A stretch of DNA of 64,000 nucleotides from Smallanthus sonchifolius (lineage: Eukaryota; Streptophyta; Magnoliopsida; Asterales; Asteraceae): NCBI GenBank assembly GCA_023525975.1, contig CM042034.1, positions 25,384,779 through 25,448,778 of the forward strand, in the 5' to 3' direction. The notes below the pieces were generated by a model. It was not told where the DNA came from. It did no database searches and worked only from the letters and a program-made list of their open reading frames with translations. This document shows, one piece after another, positions 12,213 to 23,130 of this stretch (its first letter is position 1; each line of letters begins with the position of its first letter). The translations under genes were made by a program, and so were the position numbers.

Positions 12213-12590
12213 CTCCTCAAGTTGGAGGTGTATACAACCCAACTTGAAAATGATAGTAGAATGCGGTTGACTAGCGAAACTCTTGGTGAATAAATACGTG
12301 AGTTGATCAAAAGTCCGCGTATAAGAAAGCAAAATTAAACCGGCTTGAAGCTTCTCACGGACAAAATGACAATCTAACTCGATATGTTTAAATGAAAAAC
12401 ATGATTCTTAGCGATGTGAATGGGCGCTTGACTGTCACACTTGAGAGGAACTGGAGTGAGGTTAGAAAGCTGAAACTCAACGAACAAATGAGTTAACAAA
12501 GGAAGTTCCTGTGTAACCCAGAGAATGCGATATTCAGCTTCAACAGAGCTAAAAGAAATAGTGGCTTGTTTCTTGAATTTCCGCTACCAT
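12213..12590 (-). pseudogene. Copia pol remnant (RNase H, C-terminal part)
   Basis: The minus-strand translation gives SSVEAEYRILWVTQELPLL, then KCDSQAPIHIAKNHVFH. After a frameshift it gives HIELDCHFVREKLQAGLI and the tail KLGCIHLQLEECW. This is the hallmark C-terminal RNase H region of Copia polyproteins (EAEYR, CDNQSA-like, IDCHFVREK). The conserved CDNQSA reads CDSQAP, and at least one frameshift breaks the frame, so it is not functional. It abuts its own 3' LTR. Confidence 0.85.
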
Positions 12591-12929
12591 GTATGAATAA
12601 AAAATTCATATCATCCTCAAAACCGAAGAACATAACAAACAAATGTAATATATAACCGATTTACAACCACTGCTACAACTGCAAATTACAATACTTAGAA
12701 AACAATCACACCCGTTTAAACTTTACCGTCCATGCATTAAATGATTCCTGTAACGAATGGTTAAAAAAAGAACGATATTGAAAATAGTTTAAAAAAGAAC
12801 GATTTAAAAAAAACGAATGATATTAAAAAAAGGTTTAAAAATCAATGATTAAAAAAAAAACGAATGATTTAAAAAACAGACGGTTTTAAAATATTTTTTT
12901 TAAATAAAAATAAAAAAAATTATTTAACA

Positions 12930-13194
12930 CACACATATACACTAATAGATTTGTTAAAAATATAGGTATTTTTAACCATTTAAGTCTTTGAGGGTAATTT
13001 GGTCATTTCAGAAAAAAAGTTAACCGCTAAATCTAACGACGTTAGCCATCTGGACTCAAATGAAGTAAAAAATGAAAAGTCAGGGTTCAGATCGAGGTTT
13101 TGAAACATAAAGGATTCAACTAGTTAAAATGGACAAACGTTAGGGACTCAAATAGTAATTTACTCTTTCTCTTGTAAATCTCCCATCTAGTATT
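12930..13194. repeat. One-ended MULE-like terminal sequence
   Basis: On the minus strand, 13172 leftward reads GAGTAAATTACTATTTGAGTC. This resembles the style of the long TIR of the neighbouring MULE (GAGTAAATTTCGTTTTGAGTC) but with a different interior. No partner end is seen, so it is likely the leftover end of another element. Confidence 0.4.
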
Positions 13195-13740
13195 TAAAAA
13201 AAAGAGTAAATTTCGTTTTGAGTGCATGTGGTTTGTTTAAAAAATCGCTTTGAGTCCAATGATTTCAATTGGACTTTTTGAGTCTTTGTGGTATGTCAAT
13301 TGTCTCAATCAACTACTCCTCTCTAACGCCATCCATTTTTTATGTTAAGTCTTTTGTAAAAAACGAAAATACCCTTGTTACAAAATCATTGCTTCCCTTT
13401 TCATTCATCTTGTCAGACCCTTCAACGATTTTATGAAACAGTAAGCAAAATTGCTTCATGAAAAACAGAAACCACTTTCTGGTTTCAACAGAAATTTAGA
13501 GAAAAGGTGGAATTAGAATTAGTTTTTAATTGAAATTACAAAACCCATGTTCTTGATTATTCAAAGATTCATCCTTCTTTCCAGATCCCAAAAGGCATGA
13601 GCTCAGATTGTCTAAATTCAATGCATCAGATTCATGGCTTAATTGTGAAAGAGGGGGTGCTCGCAGTGGTGGTTTGGCCGCCGGTATGGTTTGGCTACCT
13701 TCAAATCGTGCAGGTAGGGTGGGGCGGGTTTGTAGTAAAC

Positions 13741-14808
13741 TGATGTGTCATTATTTATACATATTTTAAATACATAATAATCCCACATTATGGTACTAAA
13801 TTGAATAATAAACTTGCAATTTATGCTTAAAACACAAATATTTTATAATTGCAGATATTCGGTGTTAAAAATACAAATCAAGCTAAATCCTATCAAGAAC
13901 ACCAAGAATTCAAGCTTCTAGAAGGTTTATTCCCGGAGCATTGACCCCCAAGAAATCAAAATTGATCAACAATAGTCAACAAAAAGCTACAAGACAAAGT
14001 TGGGAGAAACTGGTGGGTTGCACGGCCGTGCATCCCAATGCACGGTCGTGCATTGCCCTTCTCTGTTCCCCACGACCCGGTACCATGTACTCTGTACCCT
14101 GTTTGATTCCCTGGGCCTTTGCACGACTGTGCAACCCATTGTTACACCACCTCCCGGTAAACAAAATATAATCACCTATTTAATTTAATATAAAGTATTT
14201 TGAGTCCGATGTCTTTATCCAACCCGGAGATGACCATTCGATGGGTTGAGGGTAAATGTTGTCCCTAACGGGAGGCACTACCATTTTTAAAGAATATAAT
14301 TTGCAAATCAAATGTCGTGAGGACGAGGCTCTAGCGGTGACCCGGTCACAAGTTTGTAGTAGTCATACCACTGAATTAGTTAACTTAACATTATCACGTA
14401 CCAAGCTGATTCGAATCCCGAAGTAATACATTTCGTAATCTGATCATTTTCGCTTTATTTACCTTCCTGCTAGTTACGTTTCTGTTACACACTTCACACA
14501 CATTTTTACTTTTATGTTATTTACTTTACCATCATTTACTTTTCTGCTTCACAAGCACACAAAACCCACCTACTTTCGGCTAAACGATAACAAAAGTTGA
14601 GTATTGGAACTTGACCGTGTCCATTGGTTCGATAATTAGTTCTTGCCTAACTATATTACGTTGCAATAGGTACACTTGTCTATTGTGTGTGTTTTAAGTT
14701 AACGTAATTATCATTTTAATTAATAAATTTAAAATCTGATCTTGTGAAATCAATCACCTTAAAAATATATTTATTTATATTTTTATACTTAATTCACAAA
14801 ACACATCA
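13741..14808. mobile_element. Solo LTR
   Basis: A 1,068-bp segment starts TGATGTGTCATT and ends AAAACACATCA, so the ends form an inverted repeat (TGATGTGT/ACACATCA). It is flanked by a perfect 5-bp duplication TAAAC (13736-13740 and 14809-14813). With no internal region, this is the expected product of LTR-LTR recombination. The interior has repeated GCACGGCCGTGCA-like palindromes near 14020-14055. The superfamily is not determinable, but the LTR length favours Gypsy. Confidence 0.85.
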
Positions 14809-15007
14809 TAAACAAAATCGATCTATTCCACCACCACCTAGGGTTCAACCGTTGTCATTCTTCACCTAACCATTACCTGACGAGGGTGGTTCTAGCTTCG
14901 TTTTCCAATCTAGGGTGAGGTGGTGGGTTCGTTGTTCAGATCTAGGGTTTGGTGGTGCGACGGTTATGCAGAGAGCAATGGTGGGTTTGGTTTTTAACTT
15001 AATATTT

Positions 15008-15225
15008 ACCGTTGACCATTTGGTGCAATGGTAGCCCCAAGACATCCCATAGTGGAGGTCTTGGGTTCGAATCCTTGCAACAACGAAAAAAGGGTCTGTG
15101 GCCAGGTTAGGGGGTTTACCCAGTTGGAGAGTTTCTCCTGTGGTGGGCTGCCCTAGATATTCTAGGTGTTGCCCCGGGGAAACCCAATTATCCTAGAATA
15201 TCTAGTGTTGCCGTTCAAAAAAAAA
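15008..15225 (+). mobile_element. tRNA-derived SINE, family 1
   Basis: A 218-bp element with Pol III A-box-like TGGTGCAATGGTAGC (about 15021-15035) and B box GGTTCGAATCC (15064-15074), a body with CCTAGATATTCTAGGTG, and a poly-A end. The 12-bp duplication AACTTAATATTT flanks it (14996-15007 and 15226-15237), marking L1-type insertion. A second copy is at 61182-61392. The tRNA-like head is not a functional tRNA gene. Confidence 0.9.
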
Positions 15226-15445
15226 AACTTAATATTTTTTTTTTTTTTTTTTTTTTTGAAAATAAGGATAATTTGGTCTTTTCATTTAAAATTAACAGAA
15301 AAAATGGATGACGTTAGAGATGGGTAATTGATTGAGATAATTGACAAACCACAAGGACTCAAAAAATTCAATTAAAACCATTGGAGTCAAAGCGATTTTT
15401 TGAGCAAACCACAGGGACTCAAAACGAAATTTACTCTAAAAAAAA

Positions 15446-16412
15446 TCAAATCAGTATATTAAAAATGATCTCAACTATTGGATTTTTTTATGTAATTAGC
15501 TGCTGAACAACAAGAAGAACCTGAAAAAACTCAGTTTTACATATATGTAAACGGTACACTCTAAGAAAAACTATGGTTTGCATATATATGTAAATGTGTG
15601 TCAACAGAAACAAAAAAAAATAACGGGAAAGAAGAACCGAGTTACATGTACGTAAGTTCATATGAGTTACATAAAGATAGCTCATGCGAGTTACACATAG
15701 GAATAAAAAAACTAAGGTTTTTACGTATGTAAACATGGGTCAATAGGAAAAAAAAGGGTAAGAAGAATCGAATTACATATACGTAGCTCTTATGAGTTAC
15801 GTATACGTAGTTCATAAAGCTATTCAGAACCCTAATTCCCTAGTCGACCTCTTAAACACACCTCTCTTCTCTCTGTCGTTGTTCGAAAACCCCTCATCTT
15901 ACGAGTTACGTAAACGTAGGTCATAACACGCGACTCCCTCGTAAGGATTGTGTTCGATAGCTTCATTCTACTCCTCTGCCTACAGCCATCCTGTACCATC
16001 GTCTGACACCGATCAAGCGACACTGACCTGTGTGGCTATTATTTGAGCTATAAACATGGGTCAATGAATTTTTCGCTTTGATGTTCTTCGTTTTAGTTCT
16101 TCGCTTTATGTTCATCGTTGTTCTTCATTTTAGTTCTTCGCTTTGATGTTCTGCGTTGTTCTTCGTTTTAATTTTTCGCTTTGATGTTCTTGGTTCTAGT
16201 CATGATTTTTAGGGAGAGAAAGATATGTAAATAGCCAAATAGGGTGCAAATTATTTTGGAGAAAATCAAGGGATTTAAAGCTACTAAAATTAAAGCGGGA
16301 CAAAATTATTCAAATAACCTTTTAGTTAAAACATAAAAATAGAAGAACTATAATTGGTTCAGAGTGGTTTTCTTGGTTTTCGTATAATTTTTTGGTTTTT
16401 TTATCCCTCCCC
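15446..16412. repeat. Repeat-rich block with GTTACGTATACGTA motifs
   Basis: Repeated segments such as GAGTTACGTATACGTAGTTC, preceded by GGGTAAGAAGAATCGA, occur between 15620 and 15930. A second minisatellite (TTCGCTTTGATGTTCTTCGTT type) lies at about 16070-16200. The right edge (about 16355-16410: GGTTTTCTTGGTTTTC...TTTTTTGG...CCCTCCCCTATA) resembles the right end of the MITE at 19532-19851. The block is therefore probably a larger member of that family whose left end I cannot place. Confidence 0.5.
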
Positions 16413-17640
16413 TATACACACACATACATAAAACACACACACACACATCAAACGCCCCATGAAACCAATCACAGCCCCGCCGCACACCCTTAGTAACGCT
16501 CCAGGGGCGGTTTTCCATGCCCATTCACGGACCAAGTGATCCACGTCCCTCCCCCTTCACGACTATTACACGTGACGTTTAAGTGTTTGGGGATTATTTT
16601 AACATATACTTGAACTAACACATGGATAGCTAAACATTTTTAGAATTTATGTCTTAATCAAACTTTACTCTTTTCTAAAGTTCCCAATAGCATCTAATTT
16701 TGGAAATTTTCCAAAACATCCATCATATGGTCCTTACATGCTACCAAATTTCCGAGCTATTAAGCTTTTCTTATCAATTTTCTTAATTCACTACAAAGAT
16801 CTTTTGCTCTGCATTTTAACATTACAAAATACTTTAATTTTATGTTCTAACATATAAAGTACTAGTGTAAACTTCTAATACAACACAAGAATACGACATA
16901 AAAATAACATTAAATTTGTGAGCTTGAGTTTAGTCTAAGCGGATTAGTGGGTTGAAGCTGTGAACACGCTTAATTAAATGAGTTGTGTTTTGCGGGTTCG
17001 CTCGTTGACCTGTTTATTTTTATAATTTCCTAAGATGTGTTTTTTTTAGTAACGACTATTTTATGTCAAATTCAAAAAGATAAAATGCACATTATATTTT
17101 ATAGTTTATTGGTTTATATATATTTGTATGTTTTGTTATAAATTTATAATTTTAGAGCATTAATGGGTAAAAAATAAATTTGTTTCAGTTAAACATGATT
17201 CGTGTTAGTTCGTGAAAAATGTCAGGTTTAAGTTCATATGTCTTGTGTCCTCAAGGGTATATCATGGTTGTTAAATGGTGTGATCTATAACCAAAAGATT
17301 AAGAGTTTAAATCTTGTATTGTGTAGATTGTAATGTATTTATTTAAATAATCTAGATGTTAGTTCATATGTCTTGTACGATTATCCGGTTTGTATGGACC
17401 AGCCTACAAAACCATTTAACACTCATAAATTTAAGTCCGTTCATATATAATCATTTCCCCCTAAAATTTTATATTTATTGTAATTAAAATGTACATGTGT
17501 TTTCCTTGGAATTTGGCATACACATTAATTGTTTTAACCCCCCAAATATCACTCATTGATTATTGTAGTCCAAGTGTGGCAAATAGCACGTGTATGAAGA
17601 TCCTAGACAATTTCCTGCTACGAGGCTACTTTTAGCTTTT
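16413..17640. other. No gene seen
   Basis: A short AC-rich microsatellite occurs at about 16417-16447. The rest is AT-rich with no supported frame. A tRNA-like patch near 17260-17330 (AAGAGTTTAAATCTTG) could be an old SINE head. Confidence 0.4.
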
Positions 17641-17882
17641 TTAGATAATAGTAACTAAGTTTTTTAAATGTTTTAATTAATTTATTTAATTTACATAATA
17701 ATAACAAGGGTCTCAAGTGTTTCAATTAGAACCACTCAATTTAAAAAAAATAAATATTTATAAAAATATTACATAAAGTTAAAACACTTAGTAAAAGTTG
17801 AATGACTTTAGCGGAAAAAAAAACTTTAAGCAACATAAATGAAACACATGAAAGTTGGTTACTATTGGATGAAGTTTTCCTA
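17640..17882. mobile_element. Short MITE of the GTAACCAAG family, copy A
   Basis: Its ends carry AATAGTAACTAAG on the left and GGTTACTATTGGATGAAG, then TTTTCC, on the right, so they pair. The centre has AATATTTATAAAAATATTAC. Copies B (19862-20131) and C (29205-29373) share the same ends and centre. Confidence 0.6.
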
Positions 17883-18048
17883 TATCTATACTAATAAGTA
17901 AATGTTTAAGGTGAACACTTGTCACTTTCTAATACCCTCTCACATTGATTTTCTTGTATCATCTTCGTCTAATAAATGCACATCTATCTTATTAAATAGT
18001 AACGATACTATAAATATATTATTAAAGAAGAATACTAATTATATTAAA

Positions 18049-18664
18049 TCTATACTATATAATAAAGGAAAACCATGGGAGACACGTGTCACTATTTGGT
18101 TACTCCTCACCTTTATTTTCCCGCCTCTCTATCCTATTAAATATTAATTTTTCTGTTTCTCTCTTTTATTAAATAATAATCTTTATATTAATAAATAAAA
18201 TTATATTAACACGTGTCACTTTTGGCCCATTTGTATCATTTTTTTTCGCCTCTCTCTCATATTGAATAATGATATTAAAAGAATTTATTTTTAAATTTTT
18301 AATATAAATCTAATTACGGATACTTATTATTTAATTATAAATAGTTATTATATCATCAATCAAATGAACTTAATATAAACTAACATTTATCAATTAAATT
18401 AAAAAAATAATACTCAGTTGAAAAAAATTGTTTTAAAAACTAACTTAACACACCTTATAAATGTCACGACAAATTACATTTTTAAAGATATATTTTGACG
18501 AGTGTGTTTGTTAACAAATTACATTATATTTTATTTAACCGATGTAATATACCGGTTTATTAAACCCGTGTATTACACGGGTTTTTAAAAATATAAAATT
18601 TTTATTACTAAGTATATAACATTTTATTTATTTAACCCGTGTAATGCACGGGATTTTAACCTAG
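18049..18664 (+). mobile_element. Helitron-type non-autonomous element e (best preserved)
   Basis: This 616-bp copy has all structural marks of a Helitron. It has a 5' TC (TCTATACTATATAATAAAGG), a 3' CTAG at 18661-18664 preceded by the hairpin CCCGTGTAATGCACGGG (18636-18652), no target duplication, and insertion between A (18048) and T (18665). An internal hairpin CCCGTGTATTACACGGG near 18566 duplicates the terminal one. It probably landed in an older relative starting near 17885 (TCTATACTAATAAGTAAATG). No Rep/helicase is encoded, so it must be mobilised in trans. Confidence 0.9.
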
Positions 18665-18979
18665 TAAGAATATATAATAGGAAATCAAAATATAAATAAT
18701 TAAAGAAAAATACTAATCATTATTCTATTAAATAATTCTAAAGAATGTCATATGTTATCACCACATTTTTTCTCACTAAAGTTTTCTAATTTTCTTTATT
18801 TTAAGTAAGTTTGAATTTTGAAATTAATTTTCTTAATGTTTTTATTTTTTAGAAAAAATAATATAAAATTTGAATTCTAATTATTACTTAATTAATTAAA
18901 CAAAGAATTTTATTTTTTGTTTTATACATTTAAAAAAAAAATTACACATTATTGTACTTTTATTTTTTTATTAAACAAT

Positions 18980-19511
18980 CTTATGTATTTTAATAATCCC
19001 TCCTTTTATCAATTGGCCAATAATAATCATAACTGAGAATATTTTACCAACGGTCCCTACTTTCAAACTATTTTCTTACATTGGACCTCCTGTTAAAGAA
19101 ACTTAACGCCGTTAGATTTTATATGACGTGGACATCTGCAAACCGCTGGGAAATCAAGCCAAGCTAGCAGTGGTCTCGTGGTGGCTTTTGAAATTTGAAC
19201 CTGATGGTGTTTAATTGGTCTCGTTTGTCCGAAAAGTCCAAACAGAGACAACAGTGGTGTTTAACGAGACCAGTTAAACACCACCTAAGCCAATTTCAAA
19301 AGCCAACACAAGACCACAGTTAGCTTGGCTCGACTTTCCGGCGGTTTGCAGATTTCCACGTCATATAAACTCTAACGGCATTATGTTTTTTTAACGAGGG
19401 GTCCAGTGTAAAAAAATAATTTGAAAATAGGGACCGGTAGTAAGAATATTCTCAGTTTGGATTATTATTGGTCAATTGGTAAAAAGTGAGATTATTAAAA
19501 TTCAATAATCC
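18980..19511. mobile_element. Foldback Mutator-type MITE, copy 2
   Basis: Same architecture as 1680-2211 and 33746-34280, including GAGAATATT...ACCAACGGTCCC and the inverted partner GGGACCGGTAGTAAGAATATTC. The first ten bases of the left end have decayed and the right end runs into a TA microsatellite, so a target duplication is not readable. Confidence 0.8.
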
Positions 19512-19531
19512 TATATATATATATATATATA
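19512..19531. repeat. (TA)n microsatellite
   Basis: About ten TA units lie between two MITEs. Similar TA repeats follow the second MITE (19852-19864), so the run is likely the target in which that MITE inserted. Confidence 0.85.
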
Positions 19532-19851
19532 GGGGAAGGATCAAGAGAAAACCACAAAGTTAGGCGAAAACTAAGAAAACCACTAAAACAATGTGTAATC
19601 TATGGGTTACGTATACGTTACCGCAATTTTTTTATTATCTGTTTAGGTATACGTAACACTATGGGTTACGTATACGTAAGCCAATATTTAAATGATTTTT
19701 GGTAAAAATGTGTAATATTACATTGATACTCTTATAACAAAATAAAAATAAAATAAAAAATAAATATTATTATATTATTGGTTAAAATTAGGTTTTTTTA
19801 GTGATTTTCTCGGTTTTCACCTAACTATTTGGTTTTTTATGGAACCCTCCC
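19532..19851. mobile_element. MITE inserted in a TA microsatellite
   Basis: A 320-bp element whose ends pair: left GGGGAAGGATCAAGAG, right (reverse complement) GGGAGGGTTCCATAAA. Both are followed by AAACCA..TAGTTAGG/CGAAAAC-type sequence. The interior carries TGGGTTACGTATACGT twice. (TA)n lies on both sides, as described for some plant MITEs that target TA repeats. Confidence 0.75.
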
Positions 19852-19861
19852 ATATATATAT

Positions 19862-20131
19862 ATAGGTCACTTAAAGTATCCACAATAGTAACCAAGTTTT
19901 CAAATGTTTCATTTAAGTCACTTAAAGTTTTTTTGTCCCTATAAAGTCACTCAACTTTCACTAAGTGTTCGAATCCTATGTAATATTTTTATAAATGTTT
20001 AAATTTTTTAAAATTAAATGAGGCAAATGAAATATATATGAATATTAGTTCCCAATAAGTGAAACTTTTATTCCAATTAAATGGAACACTTGAAAAACTT
20101 GGTTACTATTGGATGAAGTTTTCCCGATATA
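19862..20131. mobile_element. Short MITE of the GTAACCAAG family, copy B
   Basis: Left AATAGTAACCAAGTTTTCAA and right CTTGGTTACTATTGGATGA are inverted repeats. GTCACTCAACTTTCAC and AATATTTTTATAAATG mark the interior. TA-rich sequence flanks both ends, so the exact target duplication is unclear. Confidence 0.7.
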
Positions 20132-20514
20132 TATAGAATAAGTTTGAAATACAAAGTACGTATTTCGTACAAAGCGTACGATGGGATAGCAGCACGTTGC
20201 GTGTTCTTTTTAATTTTTAGTGGGAGGGATATTTTTGTCATTCTACCAGTTACTACGTATGCATAATAAACCTCAGACTTGCATTATTACGTATGCGTAA
20301 TAAACTTCATACAAATCAACATGCGCGATTACGTATTCGTAATAAACCGCATACATGTGTTATTACGTATGCGTAATAAATCTCATACAAATCAACATGC
20401 GTGATTACGTATGCGTAATAAATCTCAGACTTGCGTTACTACATATGCGTAAAAAATCCTCATACAAATTGCGTTATTACGTATGAGTAATAGACCTCAG
20501 ACTTACGTTATTAC

Positions 20515-21151
20515 TAAGGGCGACAATTCCTAAAACGACCTGGATCCGACACGAAAAAACAACATGTTTTGAGTCAACTTGGAATGACCCGTTTAAAACG
20601 TGGGTCAAACCGAACACGACCCGCTTAATCTGTGGGTTGACATGTTAACCCGTATAAGGATTTTTTTTTAAATTTTAGAGATGAAAGGTGCTAATATTTA
20701 AAGTTAAGTATTTTGATTTTAATTTTTCCTCTAACTATTAACTTTTAAAGATGTAACTTATTTTCCCTTTTGAATTATTTTATCAACTCTTCACTTCCAA
20801 TAATTTTATTGTATTAGTTTTAATTACCAATTCTCCATTTTTTCCAATCGTTTCTTTTAATCTCGAGCTAAATATTTAAACCCAAGTTCGTTCAATGAAA
20901 AAAAAAAAGAAACACAAACAATAAAAAGGACACCAATTACAAAAATGTTTAATTTAAGTTGAAGTATCAATTGTTTAAACTATTAGTAAGTCACTAGGTA
21001 TTATTCATATTCATGAGTGAAAAACAAAATGGGTCGAACTGAAACACGACCCGATTTTAAGTGGGTCGACATGACACAACACAAATAAATATATGGGTTG
21101 GGTTAGGGTTGAAGAATTCAACTCGCCAACCGGACACGATTGACACCCTTA
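20515..21151. mobile_element. hAT-type non-autonomous element
   Basis: A 637-bp element with ends TAAGGGCGACAATTC and (inverted) TAAGGGTGTCAATC. The perfect 8-bp duplication GTTATTAC (20507-20514 and 21152-21159) is the hAT size. GGGTCGACATGACAC and ACGACCCG-type motifs repeat in the subterminal zones. No transposase. Confidence 0.9.
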
Positions 21152-21173
21152 GTTATTACGTATGCGTAATAAA

Positions 21174-21618
21174 CAGGGTCGGTCCTGAGAATCCTCAAAA
21201 CGTTTTGGGTCTGTTAAAAAAAGCGGGGCCCATAATATAAACTCATAATGGCATAATCAGAAACTACAACAAACGAATAACGGTCATACATAACGAATAA
21301 TGTATTACGCTGCCGACTGCCGTTCTTGCCTTCTGCGTCTTCTGAGTTCCCTACCCGCTCCAGCCAACTTATTTTGTTATTTTTTAATAAGTTTTAAAAT
21401 ATAGTGGGCCTTTTTAATTTATAAGTGAGTTAATAGGATAAATGAATAATAGAAGTAATGGACATTTTTTTAATTTTTAAGTGGGTTAATAAGATAAATG
21501 GATAATACAAGTTGGGCTTTTTTTAAAAATATATATAATATATAAAAAATTTTTAACTACGGGCCCCTTAGGAGACTGGGCCCCGGACAATCGCCCCCCC
21601 CCCTAAGGGCCGCCCTTG
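21174..21618. mobile_element. hAT-type non-autonomous element
   Basis: A 445-bp element with ends CAGGGTCGGTCCTGAG and (inverted) CAAGGGCGGCCCTTAG. It is flanked by the perfect 8-bp duplication GTAATAAA (21166-21173 and 21619-21626). GC-rich ends surround an AT-rich core. It lies 22 bp from the preceding hAT element, inside the same minisatellite. Confidence 0.9.
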
Positions 21619-21759
21619 GTAATAAACCTCGTACAAATCAACATGCGTGATTACGTATGCGTTTTGGGTTATTATGTATGCGTAATAAACCTTAGACTTG
21701 AGTTATTACGTATGTGTAATAAACCACATACAAATCAAAATTTGATATGCCAAACAAGG

Positions 21760-22490
21760 TGATTATCCAGAGTTGATCTTCATCAGGTCTAAAGTCTTCA
21801 TCTGGGGTACTTAGACTTGTAATCTTCAAGATAGTTATTTAGACTGAACTCTATTCGAAGTAACTTCTTCATCCGGAGTAACTTCTTCATCCGGAGTAGA
21901 AGTTGTACATCCGAAGTATTTACACTTGTATGATTTTGGTAGTTATCGGACTCTTATGACTTTACCAGGCTCTCACGGTTTTTACTTAAAATTTGTTTTG
22001 CAACAATATATACACATAAATACATACACACACATATGCATATATGTGTGTTTGTGTAGATGGAAGCTCAATACATAACTAACTTTAAGTAATGAATTGT
22101 GAGAACCATAAAAAAACACTTATACATATTGTATTAAATGTGATACATAAGACTGTTTTTATTTAACCGACTCTCTCTTTCTCTCACTACATATGATTAT
22201 CCTCCACACACTACATAAACAAATCTCTTTTTCATCAGTTAAATATCCATATAGGATTTAGTATTAGGAGCCATTTTGTCCACGGATTGATATCCGATTC
22301 TTTCCACGACTATATGACGGTACGATATATATACTTGCCTATATGTGTGTAGTTTAGTCCATTGGTGATTGCCCTTTAAAACTAAACATGTGCAACATTT
22401 TCTTTAATCTTTTTATATTACTAATTGCACACATCACATATCCTCAAATCTCACTACATGCTATAATGAGAGTACCATAATGTTCAACTA
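21760..22490. other. No gene seen
   Basis: Contains a tandem CTTCATCCGGAGTA motif near 21860-21900 and a CACACATATGCATATATGTGTG palindrome near 22030-22051. No frame of note. Confidence 0.4.
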
Positions 22491-22519
22491 TGAGGATGGT
22501 GGGATCAGTTAAGACCAAA

Positions 22520-23130
22520 CCTCTGCAAATCCTGATTGATTCAAGTTCGAATCATAATTTCTTGGATCTAGAATTGGCTACTAAAGTGAAAGGTCCTAGT
22601 ACACAAATAAGTAATGCGAACATTACCATCATCCAAATTTTAGTTAAGTAATGCAAGGGAACAATGACTTGAAAAACTAAATTTCACTACAGATGTGTTA
22701 CTTATTCCACTGAGTAGTTATGATATGGTATTAGGGGTTACAATGACTTGAAAAACTAAATGACATTATGTGGAATTTGAAGGAGTTCAGTATGAAATTT
22801 ATGAAATTATGATGGGTGAGTATACCTTTGTATTGAAAGGCACTACTAACCATACAATGACTCTATGCTCCCTAGAAAAAGTCAATGAATTGCTAGGACA
22901 AAATACTATTGTAGCTTAGCGGTCAATTATTTAGTCTGCAAGCTACTAATAGTGACTACCTCCTCATAGAACTTGTGATCATAACATTGTGTTGAAAGAT
23001 TAAAGTGTTACAATTAAACCACGAGCCTATCGATATCCTGCTAGTCGAAAGGATGTTATAGAGAAATTGACACAAGAACTTCTACAGTCTGGTATTATAA
23101 GAGATAGCAAGAGTGCATTTGCTTCATAAT
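22520..23130 (+). pseudogene. Gypsy-type polyprotein remnant (protease to start of RT)
   Basis: A plus-strand frame gives KPLQILIDSSSNHNFLDLEL, the retropepsin active-site region in which the usual IDSGS reads IDSSS, so the catalytic Gly is lost. Further on, across several stops and frameshifts, come a segment with LIPLSSYDMVLG and the RT entry KPRAYRYPASRKDVIEKL, followed by LTQELLQSGII. Both are standard Gypsy pol landmarks in the right order, but the spacing is much shortened and an 18-20 bp phrase (CAATGACTTGAAAAACTAAA) is repeated. It is heavily decayed and without LTRs nearby. Confidence 0.8.

Larger units (their letters stand above)
13204..15436. mobile_element. Non-autonomous MULE with long TIRs and nested insertions
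   Basis: Ends begin GAGTAAATTTCGTTTTGAGT and pair over roughly 175 bp (13204-13380 with 15260-15436). A 9-bp duplication TAAAAAAAA flanks it (13195-13203 and 15437-15445), as for Mutator elements; its low complexity makes the match less decisive than others here. The interior has no transposase. It contains a solo LTR (13741-14808) and a SINE (15008-15225), leaving about 950 bp of original sequence, including a GC-richer piece (14820-14990) with short CCACCACC/GGTGGT inverted patches. Confidence 0.85.
20140..21750. repeat. TATTACGTATGCGTAATA minisatellite, split by two hAT elements
   Basis: From 20255 to 20515 the near-palindrome TATTACGTATGCGTAATA recurs at spacings of roughly 30-60 bp, joined by linkers such as AACCTCAGACTTGCG and CATACAAATCAACATGCG. 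The array resumes at 21152-21173 and 21619-21735 once two hAT insertions (20515-21151, 21174-21618) are removed. The array is therefore one older repeat broken twice. The left boundary may include the GTACGTATTTCGTACAAAGC palindrome near 20157. Confidence 0.75.

Noticed and set aside
15021..15074. tRNA-like A and B boxes as a tRNA gene
   Set aside because: The boxes are followed by a SINE body and poly-A with a target duplication, and no cloverleaf with acceptor stem can be closed. The same holds for 26519, 37099, 53160 and 61182.
20255..21735. Regularly repeated palindromes resembling a CRISPR array
   Set aside because: The context is plant nuclear, linkers are themselves repeated rather than unique spacers, and spacing is irregular. 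It is a minisatellite broken by transposons.
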